From Mycobacterium sp. Aquia_216 (GTDB lineage Bacteria; Actinomycetota; Actinomycetes; Mycobacteriales; Mycobacteriaceae), in NCBI RefSeq assembly GCF_026723865.1, contig NZ_CP113529.1, positions 3,286,001 to 3,350,000 on the forward strand: DNA of 64,000 bases, read 5' to 3'. Numbering within the stretch: the first letter of the stretch is position 1; every line of letters starts with the position of its first letter. Positions 40,694 to 49,003 of this stretch are shown piece after piece. Both the position numbers and the translations under genes were made by a program. Below the pieces are notes generated by a model. It was given only the letters and a program-made list of their open reading frames with translations. It had not been told where the DNA came from and ran no database searches.

Positions 40694-42078
40694 CTCGCGG
40701 CCCGGGTGGCAATCGACTCTCGGGCCTCGGCGGCCATTTCCGCCAGCTGTTCAAGACGTGTTCGCGCAAAGGCCTGCTGGTCGGTGATGGTCAGCTGGCC
40801 ACGCCGTGTGCTCAGGAACGTCACGGTCCACGAGAGCAGCGTGGTGACCTTGGTCTTGAACCCGACCAGATAGACCAGGTGCAGCACCAGCCACATCAGC
40901 CAAGCGATAAAGCCGCTGAATTCCAGCGGGCCGATCTTGGCCACCGCGGAAAACCGCGACACCGTTGCCATGGAGCCTTTGTCGAAGTACTGGAAGGGCT
41001 CGCGCTGGGTGGGGTCAGCTCCGTCGAGTTCGGCCTTGATCGCGTTGGCGACGTATTTAGCGCCCTGAATCGCGCCCTGCGCTACTCCGGGTACGCCTTC
41101 GACTGAGGCCATATCACCGACGACGAACACGTTCGGGTAGCCGGGAACAGACAGGTCGGGTAGCACTTTGACCCGCCCGGCCCGGTCGAGTTCGGCGGCC
41201 GATTGCTCGGCGATGTCGCGCCCCAACCGGCTGGCCTGCACGCCGGCGGACCAGACTTTGCAAGCGGATTCGATGCGCCGAATGGTGCCGTCGGAATCCT
41301 TGACCGTGATGCCGTTGCGGTCCACGTCGGTGACCATGGCACCCAGCTGGATCTCGACGCCCATCTTCTCCAACCGCGCTCTGGCCCGCTCACCAAGCTT
41401 TTCGCCCATCGGCGGCAACACCGCCGGGGCGGCGTCGAGCAGGATCACCCGAGCCTTCGTCGAATCGATATGCCGGAAAGCGCCTTTCAAGGTGTACTCG
41501 GCCAATTCGGCTATCTGCCCGGCCATTTCGACGCCGGTGGGACCGGCCCCGACGACGGTGAAGGTCAGCAGCTTCCGGCGGCGCTCGGGGTCATTCGACC
41601 GCTCGGCCTGCTCGAAAGCGCTTAAGATGCGGCCCCGCAGCTCGAGCGCGTCGTCGATCGACTTCATACCGGGTGCGAATTCCGCGAAGTGGTCGTTGCC
41701 GAAGTAGGACTGACCGGCACCGGCGGCCACGATCAAGCTGTCGTAGGGAGTTTCGTAGCTATGGCCGAGCAACTCCGACACGACATACTGGTTGGCCAGG
41801 TCGACGTGGGTGACGTTACCGAGCAGCACCTGGACGTTGCGCTGATTGCGCAGGACAACGCGGGTCGGCGGGGCGATCTCGCCCTCGGAGATGATTCCGG
41901 TGGCGACTTGGTACAGCAACGGCTGGAACAAGTGATGCGTGGTGCGGGCGATCAACTTGATATCGACGTCGGCCCGTTTGAGCTTCTTTGCCGCATTGAG
42001 TCCGCCGAATCCCGAACCGATGATGACAACTCGGTGCCGTCGCTTCGGTTCAGCTGTGACTTCCTGCTGGGGGCTCAT
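40690..42078 (-). CDS. ndh: Type II NADH:quinone oxidoreductase
   Basis: Single-subunit, non-proton-pumping NADH dehydrogenase of 462 residues on the inner face of the membrane. Two dinucleotide-binding motifs are visible: FAD GSGFGGLN near residue 22 and NAD GAGPTGVE near 180. The quinone-site FQPLLYQVATG and C-terminal amphipathic or hydrophobic segment (FIAWLMWLVLHLVYLV) are present. Orthologue Rv1854c, the main NADH dehydrogenase and a site of isoniazid-resistance mutations. The start at 42078 (MSPQQE) matches the H37Rv protein; a longer frame to 42108 is possible. It is convergent with the urease operon. Confidence 0.96.
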   Translation of the reverse strand: MSPQQEVTAEPKRRHRVVIIGSGFGGLNAAKKLKRADVDIKLIARTTHHLFQPLLYQVATGIISEGEIAPPTRVVLRNQRNVQVLLGNVTHVDLANQYVVSELLGHSYETPYDSLIVAAGAGQSYFGNDHFAEFAPGMKSIDDALELRGRILSAFEQAERSNDPERRRKLLTFTVVGAGPTGVEMAGQIAELAEYTLKGAFRHIDSTKARVILLDAAPAVLPPMGEKLGERARARLEKMGVEIQLGAMVTDVDRNGITVKDSDGTIRRIESACKVWSAGVQASRLGRDIAEQSAAELDRAGRVKVLPDLSVPGYPNVFVVGDMASVEGVPGVAQGAIQGAKYVANAIKAELDGADPTQREPFQYFDKGSMATVSRFSAVAKIGPLEFSGFIAWLMWLVLHLVYLVGFKTKVTTLLSWTVTFLSTRRGQLTITDQQAFARTRLEQLAEMAAEARESIATRAAS

Positions 42079-42426
42079 TACTGTGGATGCTCCTGATGGG
42101 GGCTTCATTCGCGCGGTTTCAGTTAGCTATAACGGTAGTCACCCCGCTGCCCCGAGACCCAGGTAGTAAGCCTGTGCAATCAACCACACCAGCCCATTAC
42201 CCCTGGTCACGCCAACGTGATTCGCGTCATGTCCGACGCTTGAATGCGACCCCGGTTACATACCGAGCAGGGGCCGCAAAGCCTCGGCGAGTCGTGCTGA
42301 CGACACCTGGTGTGTACCCAGGCGCGGCGGGGCTGATTGATCACCCCGTCGATGCCGGCGTCGGGCGCCTTCGAGGGCGTGTCAGCCGCCCGTTCTATCG
42401 AAGCGAGCGGCTCACAAAACGGAGCT
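42079..42426. other. ndh upstream region
   Basis: The 348-base gap between ndh and the SDR gene has no convincing gene. On the minus strand TATAGC near 42127 could be an ndh -10. GTAGTCACC (42134-42142) and GTAGTAAGC (42163-42171) are direct repeats; the second is identical to one arm of the candidate BlaI operator at 35610-35635 read on the minus strand. Confidence 0.3.
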
Positions 42427-43104
42427 CTAGGCGAAACGCGCTAGCGCGCCGTGGCTGACGTGCAGCGTCTGGCCGGTGATATGGCGGGCCGCCGGAGTGG
42501 TCAGGAACAACGCCAACCGGGCGATCTCGTCGGCGACGGAAGGCGATGTGCGCGAAAGCCCCTCGTAGCCGGCCTGGGCGCTGCGCCCACTCGCCACGGC
42601 GTTGACCGTGATCCCGCGCGTGCCGAAAATGCCGGCCTGCCCGGAGACCCAGCTCGACAGCGTCGCCTTGATCGCGGCGTCGACGCTGGCCGCCGGCGGG
42701 TTCTCCGGCACGACGCTGATGATCGAACCACCCGAGCGCAGGTGGTCACCGACGGCTTGCACCGTCAGCACCGCCGAGAGCACGGTCGCGTCGAGGGTGT
42801 TGCGCCACGCGTTGGCGGCGTCGGACATCGAATAGGTACGGGGGTCGCCGACGTCCCAGCCGGGGGCGGGCACGTTGACGATCGTGTCCAGGTGATGGGG
42901 GAACAACCCTCGGGCCTCTTCGAGGCTGGCGGGGTCGGTGGTGTCGCAGACGATCGCGTCGACGTCCAGCTCTTTGGCGGCGACCTCCAGGTCGCTGCGC
43001 CGTGCACCCACGAGGGTCACCTTGTGACCGTCATCGCGAAAGCCCTCGGCTACTGTCCGTCCCAGATCCGTGTCGCCGCCAGTGACCAGCACCTCCACTG
43101 CCAT
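42427..43104 (-). CDS. SDR-fold protein lacking the catalytic tyrosine (Rv1856c-type)
   Basis: Protein of 225 residues with the Rossmann fold of the short-chain dehydrogenases: TGGDTDLG at residues 8-15, VGARRSDLEVAA and a C-terminal SDR region (LALFLTTPAARHITGQTLHVSHG). Where active SDRs have YxxxK, this protein has DAAIK, so the lysine is kept but the tyrosine is replaced. The H37Rv orthologue Rv1856c, as I recall it, has the same feature. It may be a cofactor-binding regulator or have an unusual reaction. The neighbour Rv1855c of H37Rv is missing here. Confidence 0.82.
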   Translation of the reverse strand: MAVEVLVTGGDTDLGRTVAEGFRDDGHKVTLVGARRSDLEVAAKELDVDAIVCDTTDPASLEEARGLFPHHLDTIVNVPAPGWDVGDPRTYSMSDAANAWRNTLDATVLSAVLTVQAVGDHLRSGGSIISVVPENPPAASVDAAIKATLSSWVSGQAGIFGTRGITVNAVASGRSAQAGYEGLSRTSPSVADEIARLALFLTTPAARHITGQTLHVSHGALARFA

Positions 43105-43275
43105 GACCTCCTCGTGTTCAACGTCGAACTGCCGACGCCTGAAATGTCAGCGCGTTAAGGCGTCGATCTCCGTCGATGTTACTGGACAGTAGCTCTAAGG
43201 GGAAACTAAGGACGCCGCGACGCGCAGACAATTTTCGATAACTTTTTGGTCGTCACCCCTTAACCCCCCGCGAGT

Positions 43276-43281
43276 TAGGGT
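43276..43281 (+). promoter_or_regulatory. -10 element for a probable leaderless modA mRNA
   Basis: TAGGGT ends 6 bases before the modA ATG at 43288; there is no Shine-Dalgarno. Confidence 0.45.
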
Positions 43282-43287
43282 CTGACC

Positions 43288-44073
43288 ATGCGTCGGATCG
43301 GGGTTCTGGCCGGGTTGGTGTCCACGATGCTCGTCGCGAGCTTGGTGGCGTGTGGTTCGAAGCCGCCGTCGTCGTCGCCCGGGCAGTCATCGCCGGCGTC
43401 GGGCTCGATTGTGGTGTTCGCCGCGGCCTCGCTCAAGCCCGCCTTCACCCAGCTCAGTCAGCAATTCAAAACCGACAATCCCGGGAGCGGTGTCGAATTC
43501 GAATTCGCGGGTTCCTCCGAACTCGCCACGCAGCTGACGCAGGGCGCGTCCGCCGACGTCTTCGCGTCGGCGGACACCGCACAGATGGACACCGTCGTCA
43601 AAGCTGGGTTGCTGGCGGGGGACCCGACGAACTTCGCTGCCAACACGCTGGTCATCGTCACCGCCCCGGGTAATCCGAAGCAGCTCGGCTCCTTCGCCGA
43701 CCTGGCCAAACCGGGCATTAGCGTGGTCATCTGCCAGCAGCCGGTGCCATGCGGAGCGGCGACCCAACGCATCGAAAACAGCACCGGGGTGCACCTCAAC
43801 CCGGTCAGTGAGGAACCCAGCGTGACCGACGTGCTCAACAAGGTCACCACCGGCCAGGCCGACGCCGCGCTGGTCTACGTCACTGACGCGAAGAGTGCCA
43901 AAGACAAAGTCGCGACGGTCAACTTTCCCGAGGCCGCCGGTGCGGTCAATGTCTATCCGATCGGGGTCTTGAAGAAGGCGCCGCAGGCGGCGACGGCGCA
44001 GAAGTTCGTGACCCTGGTGACGTCCGACGCGGGCCAGAAAATCCTGGCCCAGTCGGGCTTCGCAAAACCCTGA
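43288..44073 (+). CDS. modA: Molybdate-binding lipoprotein
   Basis: Substrate-binding lipoprotein of 261 residues. The signal peptide ends in a lipobox with Cys22 (SLVACGS), followed by a Ser/Pro-rich linker. The binding domain shows IVVFAAASLKPAFTQL, FAGSSELATQL and QADAALVYVTDA, the anion-contacting regions of ModA. It delivers molybdate to ModBC for molybdenum cofactor synthesis. In H37Rv modA, modB and modC are contiguous; here an inverted methyltransferase gene and a 292-base gap separate modA from modB, so modBC must have another promoter. Start codon follows a TAGGGT hexamer. Confidence 0.95.
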   Translation: MRRIGVLAGLVSTMLVASLVACGSKPPSSSPGQSSPASGSIVVFAAASLKPAFTQLSQQFKTDNPGSGVEFEFAGSSELATQLTQGASADVFASADTAQMDTVVKAGLLAGDPTNFAANTLVIVTAPGNPKQLGSFADLAKPGISVVICQQPVPCGAATQRIENSTGVHLNPVSEEPSVTDVLNKVTTGQADAALVYVTDAKSAKDKVATVNFPEAAGAVNVYPIGVLKKAPQAATAQKFVTLVTSDAGQKILAQSGFAKP

Positions 44074-44097
44074 CCACCGGGCTTTTAGTGGCCGCGG

Positions 44098-44889
44098 CTA
44101 CTCGGCGCGCTGCGGTCGGTTGGTGCCGACACCGTGCGCACCGCTGTTGAAAGGCTGCCAGTTGGTCCCGCGGCGCTCCGACTGCAGAGTCGCGAGGGGC
44201 TCGTCGCGGCGCTCCAGCACGACCACGTACGGATACTGGTGGACCGAGGAGATCAGCCGCTGGAAGTTGCTCGGCCCGATCGTCGCCTCGCGGCCCGGTC
44301 CGACCGCCTGGACCTCCCAATGGTGGAGGTTGCGCTCCAGTCCGTTCACGTAGTTCCAGAATTCGTTGCGGGGGTGATGGATGTCCTCGCAGAGGAACAC
44401 TCCGCCAGGTGAGAGCACCGGCAGCAGCGACTCGAGGGTGACGCGCTGCTGGTGCGGCTCGTGGCCGCCGTCATCGATCACGATGTCGAGCCTCGGGATC
44501 TCGGCCAGCGCTCGCACCCAGAAGTTCGGGTCGCCCTGATCGCCGACCAGAATCTTCACCGTGTCGGATTCGTAGGTGACGACCTCAGGAGCGATATCGA
44601 CACCATAGAGGTGCAGGCCGTCGCCGAAGTACTTGCGCCACATCTCGAGGCTGCCGCCGCTGTAGATCCCGATCTCCAGCAGGTGGACCTCACGGCCGAC
44701 GAACTTGCGGAAGTGCCGCTCATAGATGTCGAAGTAGTGCCGCCACTTCCAGACACCGTCGCCATCGGTGTGTTCGTCGAACCAGCGCTCCAGCTCACCC
44801 GGCGCGTTTGGCGTGGTCGGCGCGTCGCTCCGCGACTGCAGGTTGTGCCCAAAGAACAACCCGGCCTGCGCGAAGTCCGGCGTCGTCAT
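44098..44889 (-). CDS. Class I SAM-dependent methyltransferase, TylF/macrocin-like
   Basis: Protein of 263 residues with a Rossmann-like SAM domain: motif I HLLEIGIYSGGSLEMW near residue 69, YGVDIAPEV as motif II and LDIVIDDGGHEPHQQ as motif III/IV, with the metal-binding pattern D-D-G-x-H of TylF-type sugar or macrolide O-methyltransferases. Mycobacteria use related enzymes to methylate sugars of glycolipids and polysaccharides. It is inverted between modA and modB, starts 25 bases from no partner and ends 24 bases after modA. I do not recall it at this place in H37Rv, so it is likely an insertion. Acceptor unknown. Confidence 0.8.
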   Translation of the reverse strand: MTTPDFAQAGLFFGHNLQSRSDAPTTPNAPGELERWFDEHTDGDGVWKWRHYFDIYERHFRKFVGREVHLLEIGIYSGGSLEMWRKYFGDGLHLYGVDIAPEVVTYESDTVKILVGDQGDPNFWVRALAEIPRLDIVIDDGGHEPHQQRVTLESLLPVLSPGGVFLCEDIHHPRNEFWNYVNGLERNLHHWEVQAVGPGREATIGPSNFQRLISSVHQYPYVVVLERRDEPLATLQSERRGTNWQPFNSGAHGVGTNRPQRAE

Positions 44890-44929
44890 GCCTCACTTCT
44901 ACCAACATATGTTTGCTGATGTGCTGGTT

Positions 44930-45094
44930 TTACTCAGGTAGATCCGCGTCGGCTCCCGTTGCTGCCGCAAAGCGAATAGTCCACCGTCGGCGGCAACGGC
45001 ATAGGTCCACTAGATCGTCTCCGGAAACCGCCACCGCCGCCGGTGCACACCAGATCGTCACAGCCGCGTCCGCCGCGATAGCTGCAAGCTTCAT
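44930..45094 (-). CDS. Possible tiny secreted protein or gene remnant
   Basis: A 54-residue frame starts ATG at 45094 with GGGAGAG upstream. The first 22 residues ([20 protein letters not shown]) look like a signal peptide, but the rest is Arg/Cys-rich and unlike an exported domain. In the +1 frame the second half reads [18 protein letters not shown], more protein-like, so the gene may be frameshifted. It lies in the gap before modB. It is equally possible that this is chance coding. Confidence 0.25.
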   Translation of the reverse strand: MKLAAIAADAAVTIWCAPAAVAVSGDDLVDLCRCRRRWTIRFAAATGADADLPE

Positions 45095-45181
45095 CGGCTC
45101 TCCCTTTCCGGGCTAACGTCTTCAGGGGTTCGGGTCCGCGCCCCGCGCACCCGGCGGATTCAGGGTCGATGCCGTCGCTCA

Positions 45182-45994
45182 GTGAGAGGTGTAGGTATTA
45201 CCAGACGTTGTAGCAACCTGCCCCGCTGGGTGTTTGTCCCGGCCGCCCTGGGGGCCTTCTTTGTCGTGCTGCCGTTGCTGGCGATCGCGATCAAGGTTGA
45301 TTGGCCGAATTTCTGGTCGCTGGTCACCAGCTCGTCGTCCAAGACCGCCCTACTGCTGAGCCTGAAGACCGCCGCCGCGAGCACCGTGCTGTGCGTGCTG
45401 CTGGGCGTGCCGATGGCGCTGGTCCTGGCGCGCAGCACCGCGCGGCTGGTCCGGCTGCTGCGGCCGCTGATCCTGCTGCCCCTCGTGCTGCCGCCCGTGG
45501 TGGGTGGCATTGCCTTGCTCTACGCGTTCGGCCGGCTCGGATTGATCGGTCAGTACCTGGAAGCCGCCGGAATCAGCATCGCCTTCAGCACGACCGCCGT
45601 CGTGCTGGCACAGACCTTCGTCTCGTTGCCGTTCCTGGTGATCTCCCTCGAGGGCGCGGCCCGCACCGCGGGATCCGACTACGAGGTGGTCGCGGCCACG
45701 CTCGGGGCGCGCCCCAGCACGGTGTGGTGGCGGGTCACCCTGCCGCTGCTGCTGCCGGGCCTGATGTCCGGGGGAGTGCTGGCGTTCGCCCGCTCGCTGG
45801 GGGAGTTCGGCGCGACGCTGACGTTCGCGGGTTCGCGACAGGGAGTCACCCGCACCCTGCCCCTGGAGATCTACCTGCAACGGGTGAACGACACGAATGC
45901 CGCTGTGGCACTGTCGATCCTGCTTGTGGCGGTGGCCGCACTGGTGGTGCTCGGCCTGGGCGCTCGCCGGCTGACCGGAACAGACGCGAGGTAG
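45182..45994 (+). CDS. modB: Molybdate ABC transporter permease
   Basis: Membrane permease of 270 residues with about six helices. The EAA loop that docks to the ATPase is [20 protein letters not shown] near residue 155. Orthologue Rv1858. GTG at 45182 begins [16 protein letters not shown]; the homologue begins a few residues later, so the exact start is uncertain. modC follows after 7 bases. It is separated from modA by a methyltransferase gene. Confidence 0.93.
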   Translation: MRGVGITRRCSNLPRWVFVPAALGAFFVVLPLLAIAIKVDWPNFWSLVTSSSSKTALLLSLKTAAASTVLCVLLGVPMALVLARSTARLVRLLRPLILLPLVLPPVVGGIALLYAFGRLGLIGQYLEAAGISIAFSTTAVVLAQTFVSLPFLVISLEGAARTAGSDYEVVAATLGARPSTVWWRVTLPLLLPGLMSGGVLAFARSLGEFGATLTFAGSRQGVTRTLPLEIYLQRVNDTNAAVALSILLVAVAALVVLGLGARRLTGTDAR

Positions 45995-46001
45995 GCGAGA
46001 A

Positions 46002-47126
46002 GTGAGCGAGTTGCAGCTTCGTGCGGTCGTGGCCGACCGCCAGCTCGACGTGGAGTTCTCGGTGTCGCCCGGCGAGGTGCTCGCGGTGCTGGGACCCAAC
46101 GGCGCGGGAAAGTCGACCGCCCTGCACGTCATCGCCGGGCTGGTTCGCCCCGACGAGGGGGTAGTGCGGTTGGGCGACCGGGTGTTGACCGACACGGCGG
46201 CCGGGGTGGACGTGGCGACGCACGATCGTCGGGTCGGGCTCCTGCTGCAGGACCCGTTGCTGTTCCCGCACCTGAGCGTCGCCGCCAACGTGGCGTTCGG
46301 ACCGCGTAGCCGTCGCGGCATGTTCCGTTCGGGCCGCGCCACGGAGAAGCAGGCGGCGCTGCGCTGGCTGCGCGAGGTGGATGCCGAGCAGTTCGCCGAC
46401 CGCAAACCCCGCCAGCTGTCCGGCGGTCAGGCTCAGCGGGTCGCGATCGCGCGAGCGTTGGCCGCCGAACCCGATGTGTTGCTGCTCGACGAGCCGCTGA
46501 CCGGCCTGGATGTCGGGGCGGCCGCGGCCATCCGCGCGGTGTTGCGCACCGTGGTCGCCCGCAGCGGCTGCGCGGTCATCCTGATCACCCACGACCTGCT
46601 GGATGTGTTCACCCTGGCCGACCGGGCGCTGGTGCTGGAATCCGGGAAGATCTCCGAAGTCGGGCCGGTGCCCCAGGTGCTCACCGCGCCGCGCAGCCAT
46701 TTCGGCGCCCGGCTCGCGGGGGTCAACCTGGTCAGCGGAACCATCGGACCGGACGGCGCACTGCACGCCCGCTCCGGCGTCCACTGGTACGGGACCCCCG
46801 CCCAGCAGCTGGGCGCCGAGCTGACCACCGGGCAGAACGCGATCGCGGTGTTCCCGCCAACGGCAGTGGCCGTCTACCGCGGGCCACCGCACGGCAGTCC
46901 ACGCAACTGCGTCGAGCTCGACGTTTCGGAGCTGGACATCCGCGGACCCTCGGTTGTGGTGCGCGGCCAGGAGCAGCCCGACGGAGCCCCGGGCCTGGCC
47001 GCCGAGATCACCGTCGACGCCGCCGCCGAGCTGCAGCTGACCCCCGGAGACCGGGTGTGGTTTTCCGTCAAAGCTCTCGAAGTGGCGCTGTATCCGGCCG
47101 CACCGCACCACACCAACCAGCGGTGA
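46002..47126 (+). CDS. modC: Molybdate ABC transporter ATPase
   Basis: ATPase of 374 residues. Walker A is GPNGAGKSTAL near residue 32, signature LSGGQAQRVAIARAL near 140 and Walker B LLLDEPLTGLD near 160, with the H-loop in ITHDLLDV. The C-terminal part (from about residue 240) contains TOBE/MOP-like regions (GTIGPDGALH; LAAEITVDAAAELQLTPGD) that bind oxyanions and can inhibit uptake. It forms the importer with ModB and ModA. Starts 7 bases after modB. Confidence 0.95.
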   Translation: MSELQLRAVVADRQLDVEFSVSPGEVLAVLGPNGAGKSTALHVIAGLVRPDEGVVRLGDRVLTDTAAGVDVATHDRRVGLLLQDPLLFPHLSVAANVAFGPRSRRGMFRSGRATEKQAALRWLREVDAEQFADRKPRQLSGGQAQRVAIARALAAEPDVLLLDEPLTGLDVGAAAAIRAVLRTVVARSGCAVILITHDLLDVFTLADRALVLESGKISEVGPVPQVLTAPRSHFGARLAGVNLVSGTIGPDGALHARSGVHWYGTPAQQLGAELTTGQNAIAVFPPTAVAVYRGPPHGSPRNCVELDVSELDIRGPSVVVRGQEQPDGAPGLAAEITVDAAAELQLTPGDRVWFSVKALEVALYPAAPHHTNQR

Positions 47127-47199
47127 ACTGCGCAGACTTGCCGCAGGTTGCGCTCCGGCAACATCGGGAAAACCGCCTCGCGTCGCCAGCACGGCACCC

Positions 47200-47227
47200 T
47201 TGCGTCACAGCGGTAACACGGTAGGTT
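47200..47227 (+). promoter_or_regulatory. apa promoter
   Basis: TTGCGT (47200-47205) and TAGGTT (47222-47227) are spaced by 16 bases. The -10 ends 7 bases before the apa ATG at 47235, which lacks a Shine-Dalgarno, so the mRNA is probably leaderless. Confidence 0.5.
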
Positions 47228-47234
47228 CGTCGCC

Positions 47235-48248
47235 ATGGATCAGGTGGACACAAACTCGCAACGTCGCAAAGGTTTGTGGGCGATGCTGGCGATCGCCACG
47301 GTGACCAGTGCCAGCGCCGTCACCTTCGCATTGCCGGCCCCCGCGAATGCCGATCCCGAGGTCCCGACTCCGGTTCCGGCAACGACCACCGCGCCGGCCC
47401 CGGCCGGTGCACCCGCGCCGACGACCGCGGCTCCCGCGCCTGGTGCGCCGGCACCCGCGGGGCAGCCGGCACCGGGCGACCCGAACGCGGGCCCGCCCCC
47501 GCCGCCCGCTCCGGTCGATCCGAACGCACCGCCACCGCCGCCGCCGGTCGACCCGAACATCGCTCGGATCACCAACCCCGTCGGTGGGTTCAGCTACCTG
47601 CTGCCCGCCGGCTGGGCGGAGTCGGACGCTTCGCACCTCGACTACGGCTCGGCGCTGCTCAGCAAGATGACCGGGCCGCCGCCGGCGCCCAATCAGCCGG
47701 CGCCGGTTGCGAACGACACCCGCATCGTGATGGGACGACTGGACCAAAAGCTCTACGCCAGTGCCGAAGCCAACGACGGCAAGGCCGCCGTACGGCTGGG
47801 CTCGGATATGGGTGAGTTCTTCATGCCGTATCCGGGCACCCGGATCAATCAGGAATCCACCCCGCTCACCGGCGCCAACGGGATTACCGGAAGCGCGTCG
47901 TTCTACGAGGTCAAGTTCAGCGATCCGAGCAAGCCGAACGGCCAGATCTGGACCGGCGTCGTCAGCGCGCCCAACGCAGCGACCGCCGGCCCGCCCGAGC
48001 GCTGGTTTGTGGTGTGGCTGGGGACCGGCAACAACCCGGTAGACAAGGTCGGGGCCAAGGCGCTGGCCGAGTCGATCCTGCCGTTCACCGCGCCGTCCGC
48101 TCCTGGCGCGCCGGGTCCGGGTGCGCCGGCTCCGGTGACTCCGCCGGCTCCGGGGGCTCCCGCACCCGCCCCGGCACCGGGTCAGGCACCGGCGAGTGAG
48201 GTCACTCCGACTCCGAGCCCCACGCCGCAGCCGACGCTTCCCGCCTGA
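47235..48248 (+). CDS. apa: Alanine-proline-rich secreted glycoprotein Apa (fibronectin-attachment protein, MPT32-type)
   Basis: Secreted antigen of 337 residues (H37Rv about 325). A signal peptide of about 39 residues ends ANA-DPEVP. A Pro/Ala/Thr-rich region follows (to about residue 113), then a globular domain starting [20 protein letters not shown] with fibronectin-binding-like segments, and a second Pro/Ala-rich tail (about 275-337, ending PTPQPTLPA). Thr in the PT-rich parts are O-mannosylated in M. tuberculosis, and the M. avium homologue is the fibronectin attachment protein. It is a major immunodominant secreted protein. The ATG at 47235 has a good promoter immediately upstream. Confidence 0.95.
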   Translation: MDQVDTNSQRRKGLWAMLAIATVTSASAVTFALPAPANADPEVPTPVPATTTAPAPAGAPAPTTAAPAPGAPAPAGQPAPGDPNAGPPPPPAPVDPNAPPPPPPVDPNIARITNPVGGFSYLLPAGWAESDASHLDYGSALLSKMTGPPPAPNQPAPVANDTRIVMGRLDQKLYASAEANDGKAAVRLGSDMGEFFMPYPGTRINQESTPLTGANGITGSASFYEVKFSDPSKPNGQIWTGVVSAPNAATAGPPERWFVVWLGTGNNPVDKVGAKALAESILPFTAPSAPGAPGPGAPAPVTPPAPGAPAPAPAPGQAPASEVTPTPSPTPQPTLPA

Positions 48249-48266
48249 CTCGTAACGCGTGCCCGC

Positions 48267-48569
48267 ATGGACGTCGTGGCAGCTACCGAGTACCTGGCCT
48301 TCGCTCCGCCCACGGCAGTGAGCTGGCTCGCCTACATCGTCATTGGCGGAATTGCCGGTTGGGTAGCGGGCAAGATCGTGAAAGGCGGCGGTGTCGGCAT
48401 ATTGCTGAACATCGTCGTCGGCGTGATCGGTGGGTTCATCGGAGGGATGCTTCTCGCGTGGCTGCACTTTGACGTGGAGCATGGCCGCAAATGGTTCACC
48501 TTCTTCGCCGCGCTGCTGGGTTCGGCGATTCTGCTGTGGATCGTCGGCATGGTGCGCAGGACTCGCTAA
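48267..48569 (+). CDS. GlsB/YeaQ/YmgE-family membrane protein (Rv1861-type)
   Basis: Small membrane protein of 100 residues with three hydrophobic segments and the family pattern GGIAGWVAGKIVKGGGVGIL...NIVVGVIGGFIGGML. The family is called stress-response or 'transglycosylase-associated'; the mechanism is unknown. Rv1861 has been reported to have adenylate kinase activity, which I cannot see in this sequence (no P-loop beyond glycine-rich helices). A related gene follows 108 bases downstream, suggesting an old duplication. Confidence 0.85.
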   Translation: MDVVAATEYLAFAPPTAVSWLAYIVIGGIAGWVAGKIVKGGGVGILLNIVVGVIGGFIGGMLLAWLHFDVEHGRKWFTFFAALLGSAILLWIVGMVRRTR

Positions 48570-48607
48570 GCCTCGCCACACCAAGGAAAGTCGCGAATCG
48601 CTGATGA

Positions 48608-48632
48608 GGTTGAGCTGCCCCGGGCCGGGTAT
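48608..48632 (+). promoter_or_regulatory. Possible SigF-type promoter
   Basis: GGTTG (48608-48612) and GGGTAT (48627-48632), 14 bases apart, resemble the mycobacterial SigF pattern GGTTT-N15-17-GGGTA. They lie 45 bases before the second GlsB-type gene. The spacer is slightly short. Confidence 0.35.
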
Positions 48633-48677
48633 ACGTCCCACGTCCCCTCTGTCAGCTAATACTCGAAGGAGCCGGTC

Positions 48678-48956
48678 GTGATTTTGCACGTCATCTGGCT
48701 AGTCGTCTTGGGTCTCATCGTCGGCCTGGTTGCGCGTCTTGTGGTGCCGGGCAAGCAGCCGATGGGTTGGGTCGCCACCGCGCTGCTCGGCATCATCGGC
48801 GCGTATGTCGGCGGCACCCTGGGCAGCATCGTGTTCCCGCCGCACCAATTCGACATTCATCCGCCGATTCAGCACTCGTTCCTGGGCGCGCTGGTCGGCG
48901 CCGTGCTGCTGTTGCTGATCTACAAATTCGCCACCTCGCGCACGAAGACCTTGTAG
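48678..48956 (+). CDS. GlsB/YeaQ/YmgE-family membrane protein, second copy
   Basis: Membrane protein of 92 residues from a GTG with GAAGGA seven bases upstream. Three hydrophobic stretches and the pattern GLIVGLVARLVVPGKQPMGW, LLGIIGAYVGGTLGS, FLGALVGAVLLLLIYK fit the same family as the gene before it. A His-containing loop (FPPHQFDIHPPIQHS) is specific to this copy. A candidate SigF promoter precedes it, in keeping with a stress role. Confidence 0.85.
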   Translation: MILHVIWLVVLGLIVGLVARLVVPGKQPMGWVATALLGIIGAYVGGTLGSIVFPPHQFDIHPPIQHSFLGALVGAVLLLLIYKFATSRTKTL

Positions 48957-49003
48957 AGGCCTTTGTGCTCATGCCGGAGGGTAGTGCCTAGCGGCATGAT
49001 GGG

